NCBI RefSeq assembly: GCF_000220705.2
Contig: NZ_CP023202.1
Location: forward strand, 6,912,501-6,976,500
Length of the DNA: 64,000 nucleotides
Source: Streptomyces xinghaiensis S187
Lineage (GTDB): Bacteria; Actinomycetota; Actinomycetes; Streptomycetales; Streptomycetaceae
Reading direction: 5' to 3'
Part shown: positions 16,043-25,515 of the stretch, piece by piece
How positions within the stretch are numbered: the stretch's first letter is position 1
How the letters are laid out: every line of letters begins with the position of its first letter
The notes under the pieces: model-generated
Database searches by the model: none
Told to the model about the DNA's origin: nothing
What the model saw: the letters and a program-made list of their open reading frames with translations, nothing else
Made by a program: the position numbers and the translations under genes

Positions 16043-17559
16043 GCCCGCGGGAGACGCGCTTCCGCGAGACGATGCTCGGCACCGTCCGCCTCGACGGCCG
16101 CGAGCCGCCGCGGCGCATACGCCTCGACCTGCACGCCCGGGCCGGCGGCGTGCTGCGCCCCTGGGCCACTACCCGCGCCGGGCTCACCGGCCGCGTCCGG
16201 ATCACCGGCCTGGCCGACGACCCGCACGCCACGGGCGAGCTGGAGATCTCCCCGCTCGCCCGCCGGCGCATCCGCTACCGCGTCCCGTTCACCGCCGGGG
16301 ACCGCCGGCTGCTCCTGGACGGCTGGAAGTCGGTGACACCCGCCCACCCCCTCACCTCGATGACCCGGCTGCCGTTCACGCTGTACGAGGACGGGGCACG
16401 TGTGGGCGAGGGCGCCCTGCGCTTCCCCCTGGCCACCGGACTCCTGCCGTTCCTGGCGAGCTTCCGCTTCCCGCGCCCGGCGGACCGGCGGAACACGCAG
16501 ACCCCGGACGGCCCGGAGGCGGACGGCCGCCACCTCGCCCCCCGGTGGGACGGCACCGCCGGGCGCACGGAGGTCTGGTACACCACCCTCACCGACCCGG
16601 CGACCGGCACCGGGATCTGGCTCCACCACGAACTGACCGCCCCCACCGACGGCTCCCGTCCCCGTGCGCACGGCTGGGCGGCCGCGTTCCCCCAGGACGG
16701 TCCCGTCCGGCACGCCCGCTTCGGGCCCGTACCGTGGCCCGGGCGATCACCCGCCGGCGCGACCACCGGTGCGCCGGCCGGCGGGTCCGTCCGCGAGCCG
16801 GAAGCGGAGAGCGCCGGCGGGGCCGGGCCCGGGCCCGCCCCGGACGACGGCTTCACCGCCGGCGGCGTCCTGGCCGTCCCCGGCCGGCTGGCGGGCCGGG
16901 CGGGCGGCTTCTCCTGGGATCTGGCCGAACGGCCCGAGGAGCCACCCCTGTTCACCTTTCCCCGCTGGTCCTGGCGCCGCCCCCTCCTCCCCGCGGCACA
17001 GATGCTGCCCGCCGCACGGGCCTCGTACGACGGCGTCTTCTCCTACGAGGGCCGCACCCTCGCCCTGCGCGCCGCCCCCGGCGCCTCCGCCCGCATCTAC
17101 GGGCACGGCAACGCCCGCCGCTGGGCCTGGCTCCACGCGGACCTCGGGCAGGACGGCGTGCTGGAGATCGTCGCCGCCGTCTCGGCCCGCCCGGGGCTGC
17201 GCCGCCTGCCCCCGCTGGTCTTCCTGCGCCTCCGGCACGGCGGCCGCACCTGGCCCCGGCGGGCCGAGCGCTCCGCCGCGGGCTGGGCGGGCCCCGGCCG
17301 GTTCCGCGCCCGCATCGGCCTGCCCGTCTGGACGGTGACCGGCCGCGCCGGGCTCCGCCGCATCCGCGTCGAGGTCACCCAGCCGCCCGGACGCACCCTC
17401 GCGCTGGAGTACCGGGACCCGGACGGCAGCCTCTCCGTCTGCCGCAACAGCGAGACCGCCGACGCCCGCATCCTCCTGGAACGCTGGTGGGGCCACTGGC
17501 GCCCGGAGAAGGAGTGGACGCTGGCGGGCACCGCGCACGCGGAGGTGGGCGGCCGGTGA
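16039..17559 (+). CDS. Unknown protein partnered with GMC oxidoreductase
   Basis: 506 aa, no signal peptide or membrane segment. Beta-rich in appearance: motifs include GELEISPLARRRIRYRVPF near the N-terminus, WYTTLTDPATGTGIWLHHELTAP, and a C-terminal part RRIRVEVTQPPGRTLALEYRDPDG that reads like a lipid-binding or lipocalin-like domain. A low-complexity G/A/P stretch lies around residues 240-275. It is translationally coupled both to the regulator before it and to the GMC oxidoreductase after it (GTGA overlap), so the two enzymes probably act on the same lipophilic substrate. I do not recognise the family. Confidence 0.7.
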   Translation: MSPRETRFRETMLGTVRLDGREPPRRIRLDLHARAGGVLRPWATTRAGLTGRVRITGLADDPHATGELEISPLARRRIRYRVPFTAGDRRLLLDGWKSVTPAHPLTSMTRLPFTLYEDGARVGEGALRFPLATGLLPFLASFRFPRPADRRNTQTPDGPEADGRHLAPRWDGTAGRTEVWYTTLTDPATGTGIWLHHELTAPTDGSRPRAHGWAAAFPQDGPVRHARFGPVPWPGRSPAGATTGAPAGGSVREPEAESAGGAGPGPAPDDGFTAGGVLAVPGRLAGRAGGFSWDLAERPEEPPLFTFPRWSWRRPLLPAAQMLPAARASYDGVFSYEGRTLALRAAPGASARIYGHGNARRWAWLHADLGQDGVLEIVAAVSARPGLRRLPPLVFLRLRHGGRTWPRRAERSAAGWAGPGRFRARIGLPVWTVTGRAGLRRIRVEVTQPPGRTLALEYRDPDGSLSVCRNSETADARILLERWWGHWRPEKEWTLAGTAHAEVGGR

Positions 17560-19433
17560 GCCTGCACGCACTCGCCGCCGCCCTTCTCGCCGACGACGGC
17601 ACCGAACCCTGGACGGCGGGCGTGGGGGACCGGCTCGAAGCCGCCGTCGCGGCCATGCCCGCCCACGCCCGGCTCGGACTGCGGGCCGCCGCCGCGGCCG
17701 CCGACGGCTACGCCCTGGCCCGCACCGGGCGGCGGCTCGGCGCCCTCACCGCCGGTGAGCGCGAGACGGTGCTCGCCCCACTGGCCGCCCGCCCCGGGCT
17801 CACGGCCCTGCTCGACGTGGTGAAGATGCCCGTCATCCTGGCCGGAGGCACCGAACGGATGCTCCACCACGGGCCCGGCCCGGCGGGCCCGGCCCCGGCA
17901 CCGCCCCCGCCGGACCCCCCGCTGGACTGCACCCCCGCCGCCCACTGGCCGGCCCGCGCCACCGCCGACGCCGTCGTGATCGGTTCCGGCGCCGGGGGCG
18001 CCATGGCCGCGCGGACCCTGGCACGGGCGGGGATGTCCGTCGTGGTCCTGGAGGAGGGCGAGCACCACACCACCGGCTGGTTCGCCGCCCGCCCGCCGCT
18101 GGAACGGTTCACGCGGCTGTACCGCGACGGCGGCTCCTCCTTCGCCGTGGGCGTTCCGCCGGTGCTGCTGCCGCAGGGCCGCGCGGTGGGCGGCACCACG
18201 GTGGTCAACGCGGGCACGTGCTACCGCACCCCCGACCACGTCCTGCGCCGCTGGAGCGACGGCCTCGGGTTCCGGCTCGCCGAAGGCTTCGGCCCCTTCC
18301 TGGACGAGGCCGAGCGCAGCCTGCGGGTCGCCCGCCAGCCCCTGGACGTCCTGGGAGGCAACGGCCGGCTGGCGCTCACCGGGGCGGAGCGGCTCGGCTG
18401 GCGGGCGGCACCGCTGCGCCGCAACGCGCCCGGCTGCCGGGGCTCCCGCGCGTGCGTGGCGGGCTGCCCCAGCGGTGCCAAGCAGAGCGTGCAGCTGTCC
18501 GTGCTGCCCGAGGCGTGCGCCGCGGGGGCCCGGCTCGTCACCGGCGCCCGGGTGTCGCGGATCCTGGTGAACCCCGACGCTCCCGGCGGTCCGCGCGCGG
18601 CGGGTGTACGTCTGCGGCGGCGCGGCGGCGGGGAGGCGGAGATCCTGGCACCGCTGGTGGTGGCCGCCGCCGGAGCCGTCCAGACACCGCTGCTGCTGCG
18701 GCGCTCGGGCCTGGGCGGGCATCCGCGGCTCGGCCGGAACCTCAGTGTGCACCCGGCGACGAGCGTGGCGGGACGGTTCGCGGAGGACGTCACCGCGGGC
18801 CCCGGCGTCCTGCAGAGCGTGGGCGTGGAGGAACTGCGCGGGGACGGCATCCTCATCGAGGCGACCGCCGCGCCGCCGGGCATGGGGAGCTTCGTCCTGC
18901 CGGGCGCGGGACGGGAGTTGCGGCGCGAGCTGGAGGAGAGCGGACATCTGGCGACGCTGGGCGCCATGATCGGTGACCGCCCGTCGGGACGGGTCCTGGG
19001 CCGCGAACGGGCCCTGGTCCGCTACGACCTGGACCGCCGCGACGGGGACCGGCTGATGCGTGCCGTAAGGGCGATGGGCGCGGTGCTGTTCGCGGCCGGC
19101 GCCGAGGAGGTGCTGACGGGCCTTCCGGCCGCACCCCGGGCCCGTTCTCTCGACGGGCTCGACGAGGCGCTGGCCCGCGGCGGTCCGCGGGCGCTCCATC
19201 TGTCGGCGTTCCACCCGAGCGGTACGGCCGCTGCCGGGAGCGACCCGCAGCGCTCCCCGGCGGATCACGAGGGCCGGTTGCGAGGGGTGCGGGGTGTGCT
19301 GGTCGCGGACGCGTCGGTCCTGCCGAGCTGCCCCGAGGTGAACCCGCAGCTGAGCATCATGGCGGCCGCGCTGGCCGTCACCCGGGCCTGCGTGGAGCGC
19401 GGGGGCGCGGGCGGGGCGCCGGCCGGCGGCTGA
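17556..19433 (+). CDS. GMC-type FAD oxidoreductase (sterol/long-chain alcohol oxidase-like)
   Basis: 625 aa. An N-terminal helical extension of about 130 residues precedes the FAD Rossmann motif VVIGSGAGGAMAARTLARAG and the acidic VVLEEGEHH. GGTTVVNAGTCYRTP is the GMC loop, CRGSRACVAGCPSGAKQS is a cysteine-rich segment seen in long-chain alcohol oxidase-like members, and the C-terminus has HLSAFHPSGTAAAG with the catalytic His region and NPQLSIMAAALAV. The helical extension also fits membrane-associated alcohol oxidases. The GTG start overlaps the previous stop. The substrate is probably a sterol or long-chain alcohol; this is inference. Confidence 0.85.
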   Translation: MSLHALAAALLADDGTEPWTAGVGDRLEAAVAAMPAHARLGLRAAAAAADGYALARTGRRLGALTAGERETVLAPLAARPGLTALLDVVKMPVILAGGTERMLHHGPGPAGPAPAPPPPDPPLDCTPAAHWPARATADAVVIGSGAGGAMAARTLARAGMSVVVLEEGEHHTTGWFAARPPLERFTRLYRDGGSSFAVGVPPVLLPQGRAVGGTTVVNAGTCYRTPDHVLRRWSDGLGFRLAEGFGPFLDEAERSLRVARQPLDVLGGNGRLALTGAERLGWRAAPLRRNAPGCRGSRACVAGCPSGAKQSVQLSVLPEACAAGARLVTGARVSRILVNPDAPGGPRAAGVRLRRRGGGEAEILAPLVVAAAGAVQTPLLLRRSGLGGHPRLGRNLSVHPATSVAGRFAEDVTAGPGVLQSVGVEELRGDGILIEATAAPPGMGSFVLPGAGRELRRELEESGHLATLGAMIGDRPSGRVLGRERALVRYDLDRRDGDRLMRAVRAMGAVLFAAGAEEVLTGLPAAPRARSLDGLDEALARGGPRALHLSAFHPSGTAAAGSDPQRSPADHEGRLRGVRGVLVADASVLPSCPEVNPQLSIMAAALAVTRACVERGGAGGAPAGG

Positions 19434-19720
19434 GCGGCGGACTCCGGGTGCCCGGCCTTCCCGTTCGGCCGGGGCGGCCGGGCGGCCGGGGCCGGGGTCC
19501 GCGCCCGGCCGCTTCCGGGACGGCCGGCACGGCGGGATGAGCGTTCGCCGCCTCCGCTCCGTATGGACGGGGGTGACACCGCGGCGGCGTGGTTCCGGCT
19601 CGGTCCGGACCGGCTCCCCGCTCCGGCCGCGGGCGTCACACCGGGAGACCCCGGCCACGGACGCACGGCCGGCCGCGGGCAGGCTCCCGTCTCCTGTCAG
19701 TGAAGGACCGAGAGGTGAGC

Positions 19721-20575
19721 ATGTCGCGAGCAAGGGGCAGGAACCGAAAGTACCGGGTGATGGTCCTCGGGCTGGCGGGGGCCGCGGTGGTGGCCGGGGG
19801 AGTGGCCGTGACCGGGGCGTTCGCCGGGCAGGAGGGCGCCGCGCCGGACGGGCGGCAGGCCGCCGCCCAGGTCATCAGCTGCCCGTCGACGGACGGCCGG
19901 CTGCCGGAGATCCCCGCACAGGCCCGCGCCGAGGTCGACCGCGAACTCGCGGGCCTGGAGCAGCAGATCGCGGAGGCGAACAGCCGGCTGGCCCGCTCGC
20001 AGGGTGAGGGCGGTCCCAACTTCGTGCAGAACGCCATCCTGGGCCCCCTGGAGGACAAGCGCACCGCGGCGCTGAACCGGATCGAGACGGCCGTGGGCCG
20101 GGTGGCCGAGAAGCCCGAGGGACTGGAGACCCTGGCCCCGTGCGGCCTGTCGGCCGGGGCCGGGGCCGGTGAGCAGGGTGGCGACGGCGGCGACCAGGAG
20201 GCGCCGCCCGGCGGCGAGGAGAACGGCGTCGGCGCCGGCGTACCGGAGGAGGGGGCCTCCGGGGCGGGCGCGGCGAGCGTCGACTGCCCGGACGTGCGCT
20301 CCCAGCTCCCCGACGCCATACCGGCCGGAGCCCGGTCCCAGATCGACCGCGAACTCGCGGGCCTGGAGCAGCAGATCGCGGAGGCGAACGAACGGCTGAT
20401 CCGCTCGCAGGGTGAGGGCGGTCCCAACTTCGTGCGGAACGCCATCCTGGGCCCCCTGGAGGACAAGCGCGGCGCCGTGCTGGACCGCATCGGACAGGCG
20501 ATCGACCGCGAGGGCGGCGAGCGGCCCCAGGGGCTGGAGGCCCTCGGTGCCTGCGGGCTCAACGAGGCGCCGTAA
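19721..20575 (+). CDS. Secreted protein with two near-identical helical repeats
   Basis: 284 aa. MSRARGRNRKYRVMVLGLAG begins a signal peptide or N-terminal anchor of about 35 residues. Two copies of a roughly 45-residue helical unit (IDRELAGLEQQIAEAN ... QGEGGPNFVxNAILGPLEDKR) are separated by a G/E/P-rich linker. Each copy is preceded by a CPS/CPD segment and followed by a CGL segment, so each unit may carry one disulfide. The ATG was chosen at 19721 for the signal peptide, with GAGAGGTGAGC upstream. No known enzymatic motif; function unknown. The units are the product of a recent internal duplication. Confidence 0.75.
   Translation: MSRARGRNRKYRVMVLGLAGAAVVAGGVAVTGAFAGQEGAAPDGRQAAAQVISCPSTDGRLPEIPAQARAEVDRELAGLEQQIAEANSRLARSQGEGGPNFVQNAILGPLEDKRTAALNRIETAVGRVAEKPEGLETLAPCGLSAGAGAGEQGGDGGDQEAPPGGEENGVGAGVPEEGASGAGAASVDCPDVRSQLPDAIPAGARSQIDRELAGLEQQIAEANERLIRSQGEGGPNFVRNAILGPLEDKRGAVLDRIGQAIDREGGERPQGLEALGACGLNEAP
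19935..20470 (+). repeat. 128-bp direct repeat pair within the secreted-protein gene
   Basis: Copies are 19935-20062 and 20343-20470. Aligning them by eye I count 6 mismatches in 128 bases (about 95% identity), while the 280 bases between are unlike each other. The repeat encodes the helical unit described for the gene, so it reflects a duplication of one domain that is either recent or kept uniform by gene conversion. Confidence 0.9.
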
Positions 20576-20866
20576 TACGGGAGTTCACTGTTCCGGCGGC
20601 GGTCCGAGCAAGTCGGCCCGGCCCCTTGCGGACCGGCACGGGACGGGGCGGCCGCACGAGCGCCGCCGGGGCCCGGCCCCGGCACGGCCGCTGACGGCCG
20701 CCCCGTGTCCGCCGCCCCGGGCCGGTCCCGGCGGCGGTACCGGAGCACGTCATCCCCCGGTGGGAGGGACGGCCCCGGCACGGTCCTTTCGTACCCCCGG
20801 AACGGCCCCCGGAGATCGTTTTCCGGGCGGACGCCGTGCGCGGCCGCCCCGCATAGCGTTCCCGGC

Positions 20867-22093
20867 ATGAGGAAACCACTGGCAATTCTGATGGCCGTGA
20901 CCGCGGTGCTGGGCGTCACGGGGCAGGCGGCCGCGGCACCGGAGACGGCGGGCCGGGGCACTGCCGAGGCGGGTCACCGCCCCGACACCGCGACACTCCA
21001 GCGCGACGCGGACGAACTGCTCCGCCTCGGCGCTCCCGGTGTGCTGGCCGCTCTCAGCACCCCGCGGGGCACCGTGAAGGTGCGCAGCGGATTCGGCGAC
21101 ACCGACGCCAGGACGCCGGTGCCCTGGAACGCGAGATTCCGTATCGGCAGTCTCACCAAGACGTTCGTGGCCGCCACCGTGCTGCAGCTCGTCGGCGAGG
21201 GCAAACTCTCCCTCGACGACACCGTCGACCACTGGCTGCCCGGTCTCGTCTCCGGCCGGGGCAACGACGGACGCGCGATCACCGTGCGGATGCTGCTGCG
21301 GCACACGAGCGGCTTGCACGACTACGTGCGTGAACTGCCCTACCTGTTCCTGGAGAAGGAGTACGGGCCCAACCGGTTCAGGACGGTTCGGCCGGAGCAG
21401 GCCGTCCGGCTGGCCATGCGCCATTCCCCCGTCTTCGCGCCCGATACCGACTGGGGCTACTCCAACACCAATTACATCCTGGCCGGGATGATCGTGGAGA
21501 AGGTCACCGGGCACAGCTGGCAGCACGAGGTCCGCACCCGTGTCATCGAACCGCTCGGGCTCCGCCACACCTACGCCCCGGACACCTTCCCGTTCATTCC
21601 CGGCCCGCACGCCGTCGGCTACCAGCGGTTCGCCGAGAAGGGCCTGGAGGCCGACCCGGCCGACCCCCGGTGGAGTGAGCCCGTCGACGTGACCGTCGGC
21701 AACCCGTCGTGGGGCGGCGCGGCCGGCGAGATGATCAGCACCACCGAGGACGGCAACCGCTTCCTGCGGGCCCTCCTGGGCGGAAAGGTGCTGCGGCCGG
21801 CCGAACTGGCCGAGATGAAGAAGACGGTCCGCGCCGGGGGGTTCGACGGCGCGTGGCCGGGCGTCCGCTACGGCCTCGGCCTGATGTGGGCCCCGACCTC
21901 GTGCGGCGGCGCCTGGCTCCACGGGGGCGACATTCCCGGCTTCAAGACGCGCAACGGCGTCACCGGGGACGGCACCCGGAGCGTCATGGTCTCGGTCAAC
22001 ACCCAGACCATGGTGCCGCAGCCGGGCGTGCCCGCACCGGCCGGGGACGAGGCGGCAGACCTGATCGACCACGCGCTCTGCGGCACTGGGTGA
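20867..22093 (+). CDS. Secreted serine hydrolase, beta-lactamase class C / D-Ala-D-Ala carboxypeptidase family
   Basis: 408 aa. A Sec signal peptide (MRKPLAILMAVTAVLGVTGQAAAA) is followed by the S12 fold: the SxxK motif GSLTKTF, the YxN motif GYSNTNY and the third motif HGG in WLHGGDIPGF. It resembles the Streptomyces R61 DD-peptidase group. It is probably extracellular and acts on peptidoglycan stem peptides or small esters/amides. It stands alone with its own upstream region (20576-20866), where no other gene is seen. Confidence 0.9.
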   Translation: MRKPLAILMAVTAVLGVTGQAAAAPETAGRGTAEAGHRPDTATLQRDADELLRLGAPGVLAALSTPRGTVKVRSGFGDTDARTPVPWNARFRIGSLTKTFVAATVLQLVGEGKLSLDDTVDHWLPGLVSGRGNDGRAITVRMLLRHTSGLHDYVRELPYLFLEKEYGPNRFRTVRPEQAVRLAMRHSPVFAPDTDWGYSNTNYILAGMIVEKVTGHSWQHEVRTRVIEPLGLRHTYAPDTFPFIPGPHAVGYQRFAEKGLEADPADPRWSEPVDVTVGNPSWGGAAGEMISTTEDGNRFLRALLGGKVLRPAELAEMKKTVRAGGFDGAWPGVRYGLGLMWAPTSCGGAWLHGGDIPGFKTRNGVTGDGTRSVMVSVNTQTMVPQPGVPAPAGDEAADLIDHALCGTG

Positions 22094-22201
22094 CGGACCG
22101 GCCGGGTGCCGCCGTCACGGTGGTTCCCGGCTCTCCGTCCCGCACTCGGGTCGGGCCCGCCCCGGGCCCGCGGCGCCCGGGGCCGGCGCGGCTCCCGCCG
22201 C

Positions 22202-22876
22202 TCAGGAGCCCTCCCGGGGCGAGACGAGACCGGTGTCGTAGGCGAGGATGACCGCCTGGACGCGGCTGCGGAGGGCGAACTTGTCGAAGATCTTCCCGAC
22301 GTGCGTCTTGACCGTCGTCTCGCTGAGGGACAGCCGCTGGGCGATCTCCGCGTTGGACAGCCCCTGCGCGAGGGCCCGCAGAACGTCCACCTGCCGTGCC
22401 GTCAGGATCTGCAGGCCCTGCGGCGGCGGGGGCTCGTCGCCGGGCAGCCGCGCGAAGCGGTCCAGGAGCCTGCGGGTCACCCGGGGCGACAGCACCGCCT
22501 CGCCGGCGGCCACCGTCCTGATGGCCTCCACGAGCGAGTCCGCGGGGCCGTCCTTCACCAGGAAGCCGCTCGCCCCCGCCCGCAGCGCGTCGACCACATG
22601 GGCGTCGAGGTCGAAGATGGTCAGCACGAGCACGCGGCTGCGGGCGCCGGAGCCGGTGATGAGCCGGGTCGCCCCGACTCCGTCCAGGCGGGGCATCCGG
22701 ATGTCCATGAGGACGACGTCGGGCCGCAGCCTCGCGGTCTCCTCGACGGCGGCGGCACCGTCCGCGGCCTCGCCGGCCACCACGATGTCCGGCTCGGCCT
22801 CCAGGATGAGCCGGAAACCGGTGCGGATCATGGGCTGGTCGTCGACCAGCAGCACGCGGACCGGGGACGACGTCAC
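22202..22876 (-). CDS. Response regulator, NarL/LuxR type
   Basis: 224 aa. The receiver domain has VRVLLVDDQPMIRTGF, the phospho-acceptor aspartate in DVVLMDIRMPRLDG, and K in FLVKDGP. The LuxR-type HTH (QILTARQVDVLRALAQGLSNAEIAQRL, then TTVKTHVGKIFDK) is at the C-terminus. The GTG start overlaps the histidine kinase stop (GTGA), so it is the cognate partner and both are expressed together. Targets cannot be read from the sequence. Confidence 0.92.
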   Translation of the reverse strand: MTSSPVRVLLVDDQPMIRTGFRLILEAEPDIVVAGEAADGAAAVEETARLRPDVVLMDIRMPRLDGVGATRLITGSGARSRVLVLTIFDLDAHVVDALRAGASGFLVKDGPADSLVEAIRTVAAGEAVLSPRVTRRLLDRFARLPGDEPPPPQGLQILTARQVDVLRALAQGLSNAEIAQRLSLSETTVKTHVGKIFDKFALRSRVQAVILAYDTGLVSPREGS

Positions 22877-24138
22877 GGGCTGCCTCCCGGCGCGAGGGCG
22901 GACGCGGGACCGGGCACGGGGATCGTCGCGTGGACGCAGAACCCCCGGCCCGGCCGCGGCCCGGTGTGCAGGGTCCCCTCCACGGCCGCGATGCGCTCGG
23001 CCATGCCGGTGAGGCCGTGTCCGGCGCCCTGCGCCGCGGGCGCGGCGAGCGGTGGTCCGCCGCCCGGCCGCCCGCCGTCGTCGCAGACACGCAGCCGCAG
23101 CAGGCGGGGAGCCTCCTGCCAGTCGACGGCGAGCCGGCACCGGGCCCGGCCGGCGTGCTTGAGTGCGTTCGTCAGGGCCTCCTGGACGACGCGGTAGGCC
23201 GTCAGCTCCGAGCCGGCCGGCAGCGGCGCGGGGGTGCCGGTGCGGCTGAAGTCGACCCGCAGCCCGGCCGCCCGCACGGCTTCCACCAGGGCGGGGATGG
23301 CCTCGGTGGAGGGCTGGGGCGGTTCGCGGCTGGGGTCCCGGTCCGCTTCGTCGTCCGTCCGCAGGACCTCCAGCAGCCGCCGCAGCTCCGTCACCGTCGC
23401 CCGGCCGGTCTCCTCCACGGTCCGGAGCAGATCCCGCGTCGTGCCGGGATCACGCTCCCGCACCCGGCCGGCAGCGATCGTCTGGACGACCATCAGGCTG
23501 ACGTTGTGGGCGACGATGTCGTGCAACTCCCGTGCGATGCGAGTGCGTTCGCGGGCGAGAGCCGCCCGGGCGTTGGCCGCCTGCTCGCGTTCGACCGCCG
23601 CGGCCCGCAGCAGCGTCTCCCGCGCCGCCAGACGGCGCGCCATGAACAGCCGGCCCAGCGCCCAGGCGCCCGTCAGCAGCACGATGACGGTCACGGCGGT
23701 CGGCAGCCGGTACGCGGGCATGAACAGGGCTTCCGCCACGGCCACCGCCGGGATCAGGGCGAAACCCGCCCACGCGGCGGTACGGGGGCCGGACCTGAGC
23801 GCGGTGAGGAACACCCCGGTCGCCAGCGCCAGATGGACGAACCCGACGGACGGGCCGCCCCAGGGCCCGACCAGCGGCCGGGCGTAGTCCAGTCCCCGCA
23901 GGGCGAGCAGGGCCGCGGCGATGGTGAGCAGGACCGGCAGGGGGCGCCGGTGGTGCGCCGCCAGCGGCAGGGTGGTGAGCAGAATCAGCAGGATCCCGGC
24001 GAGCCCGGGTTCCTTCACGTACTCGGCCGGGGCGTCCTCGCGAGCGGCGAGTCCTCCGGCGGCGAACACCACGGCCAGCGCCGTGTCGAGGGCGGCGGGG
24101 GAGAGCTGGCGCCGTGCGAGCGCGTCGATGAACGCCAT
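22873..24138 (-). CDS. Sensor histidine kinase, NarL-partner (HisKA_3) type
   Basis: 421 aa. About five to six N-terminal membrane helices (residues 15-165) without a large extracellular loop, then a coiled-coil stretch and the H-box ERTRIARELHDIVAHNVSLM, followed by an ATPase domain with a degenerate G-box (GHGLTGMAERI). The ATG at 24138 is chosen because it precedes the first helix; longer open frame upstream is low-complexity and not coding. The architecture resembles intramembrane-sensing kinases responding to envelope stress. Confidence 0.9.
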   Translation of the reverse strand: MAFIDALARRQLSPAALDTALAVVFAAGGLAAREDAPAEYVKEPGLAGILLILLTTLPLAAHHRRPLPVLLTIAAALLALRGLDYARPLVGPWGGPSVGFVHLALATGVFLTALRSGPRTAAWAGFALIPAVAVAEALFMPAYRLPTAVTVIVLLTGAWALGRLFMARRLAARETLLRAAAVEREQAANARAALARERTRIARELHDIVAHNVSLMVVQTIAAGRVRERDPGTTRDLLRTVEETGRATVTELRRLLEVLRTDDEADRDPSREPPQPSTEAIPALVEAVRAAGLRVDFSRTGTPAPLPAGSELTAYRVVQEALTNALKHAGRARCRLAVDWQEAPRLLRLRVCDDGGRPGGGPPLAAPAAQGAGHGLTGMAERIAAVEGTLHTGPRPGRGFCVHATIPVPGPASALAPGGSP

Positions 24139-25515
24139 GGCCCGAACGTTAGCGCGCCCTTCGGCGGACTGATGGGGCCTCAGGGGTGAGCCCGCGGGCC
24201 CGCCCTCCTCCGCGGGGTGCTCATCCGAAAGGAGGAAGGGGGAGGGAGCCGGCAACACCGCGGGGACGAGCCGGCGGCCCGGGCCCCGCCGGTGCCCGCG
24301 CGGCCCGGCGGGAGGCGGAGGGCCGGAGCGGACCCCGGATCGGGGAGGGCCTGTTGCCCGGGAGGGCGTTCCCTCGCGCACGGCGGCGCGGTGTACGCCC
24401 CCGGCTTGCGGCCGTCCACGGCCGGGGCATGCCGCCGGCCGGGGCCGTGCCCGCGGAACGGCGGGCACGGCCCCGGCCGTCCGGCGTAGGTGCGCCGCGC
24501 CGGCCGCGGGACGGCCGGGTCCCCCGGCGCGGCCACCCCGTTCAGCAGGCCGGCGGCTCGGGCGGAGCGGCGGGAAGGGCCGGGCGGCGCCCGCCGGTTC
24601 CGCGTGCGGGCGCGCCGGAGAAGGGAGGGACGAGAAGATGGGGAAAACGCGGGCATTACCGCTGCCGCGGGCGGACTCCGGCCGTGCGAAAGGACCGGCG
24701 GAGCTTCCAGGATAGTCCGGGCCGGCCGAAGCCCGCCATGCGCCGGAGCATCGAAAATTTGCCCGGTTCCGGAGGTGTGGGTCGCCGTGTTCCCGCATTT
24801 CCGCCGGAATGGGCGGTGAGGCCCGCACCCGGGCGCACGGCGAGGGCCGGCCGCGTACGGACCGCCGGGGGACTACCGGGCGGTGAACGGCCGTAACGGC
24901 TCCGGGCCTTGGCGCGCCGGGGAGGAGGGAATCCCCCCGGCGGGCCCTCGCGGGACGGGCCGGCGCGGAACTCCGGGACCGCCCGGATCACCGGGGGAAG
25001 TTCACGGTTCACCGTCTTCCCGATACGACGGCCGCTGCCGCGGCGCGGCCGTCCCTCCGAAAGCCCGTCGCACCGGGCGCAATTGCCCCGGCCCGCCGGT
25101 CCGCCGCGGCGCACGCCTTTCCGGGCAAATCCGTTCCGCGGGACGCGGGCGGCCGGTGCCCCCGAATACCGCCGCCTCTTCCGTGGCTCCGCGGGGAATG
25201 GCGCCCGCGGCACGCCCGAGCCCCCGGAGCGTCCCGGCCCGGTCCGCCGGCCCACGGGGTTGACAGCGCGGGGAACCGGCACTGCCGCCGCGACCGCCGC
25301 GCCGTGTGCGTCCGCGCCGACGACCGTGCGCCCGCCCCCTCCCCGCTGACGGAGCATCACGGACCCGGCCGGCGGCGCACGGCGGCGCACGGTCCCCGGC
25401 GCGGCTCCGTGCGCCTTGTGACCGGCCGGGCACGGCTGCGCTACTCGGACCAGTCCGCCCCGGGAACCGACCCGGGACGGGAGCCCTGAACGCGTAGCGG
25501 AGAGGACCAAGGCCC
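24139..25515. other. Gene-free 1.4-kb intergenic region
   Basis: No reading frame here has convincing protein character; open frames are R/P/G-rich shadows of GC-rich DNA. It contains a strong hairpin (24437-24478, listed) and several smaller GC inverted repeats. The last 150 bases form the leader of the Rpf-type gene. I looked for the conserved c-di-AMP (ydaO) riboswitch boxes known upstream of Streptomyces rpf genes and could not identify them with confidence. Confidence 0.6.
24437..24478. terminator. 18-bp perfect hairpin
   Basis: GGCCGGGGCCGTGCCCGC pairs exactly with GCGGGCACGGCCCCGGCC across a 6-base loop (GGAACG). It has no T-tract, as is usual in actinobacteria. It lies in a long gene-free stretch and may be a bidirectional terminator or RNA-stabilising element. 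Confidence 0.65.

Noticed and set aside
15729..17555. Upstream extension of the GMC oxidoreductase frame through the GntR and unknown-protein genes
   Set aside because: The extension is P/R-rich out-of-frame translation of real genes; the coupled GTG at 17556 is the credible start.
25340..25515. Possible c-di-AMP (ydaO) riboswitch before the Rpf gene
   Set aside because: The position fits known rpf leaders and the segment ending ACGCGTAGCGGAGAGGA is faintly similar to the 3' end of the class, but I could not find the conserved GGGGGA and GGGGUGA boxes; not called.
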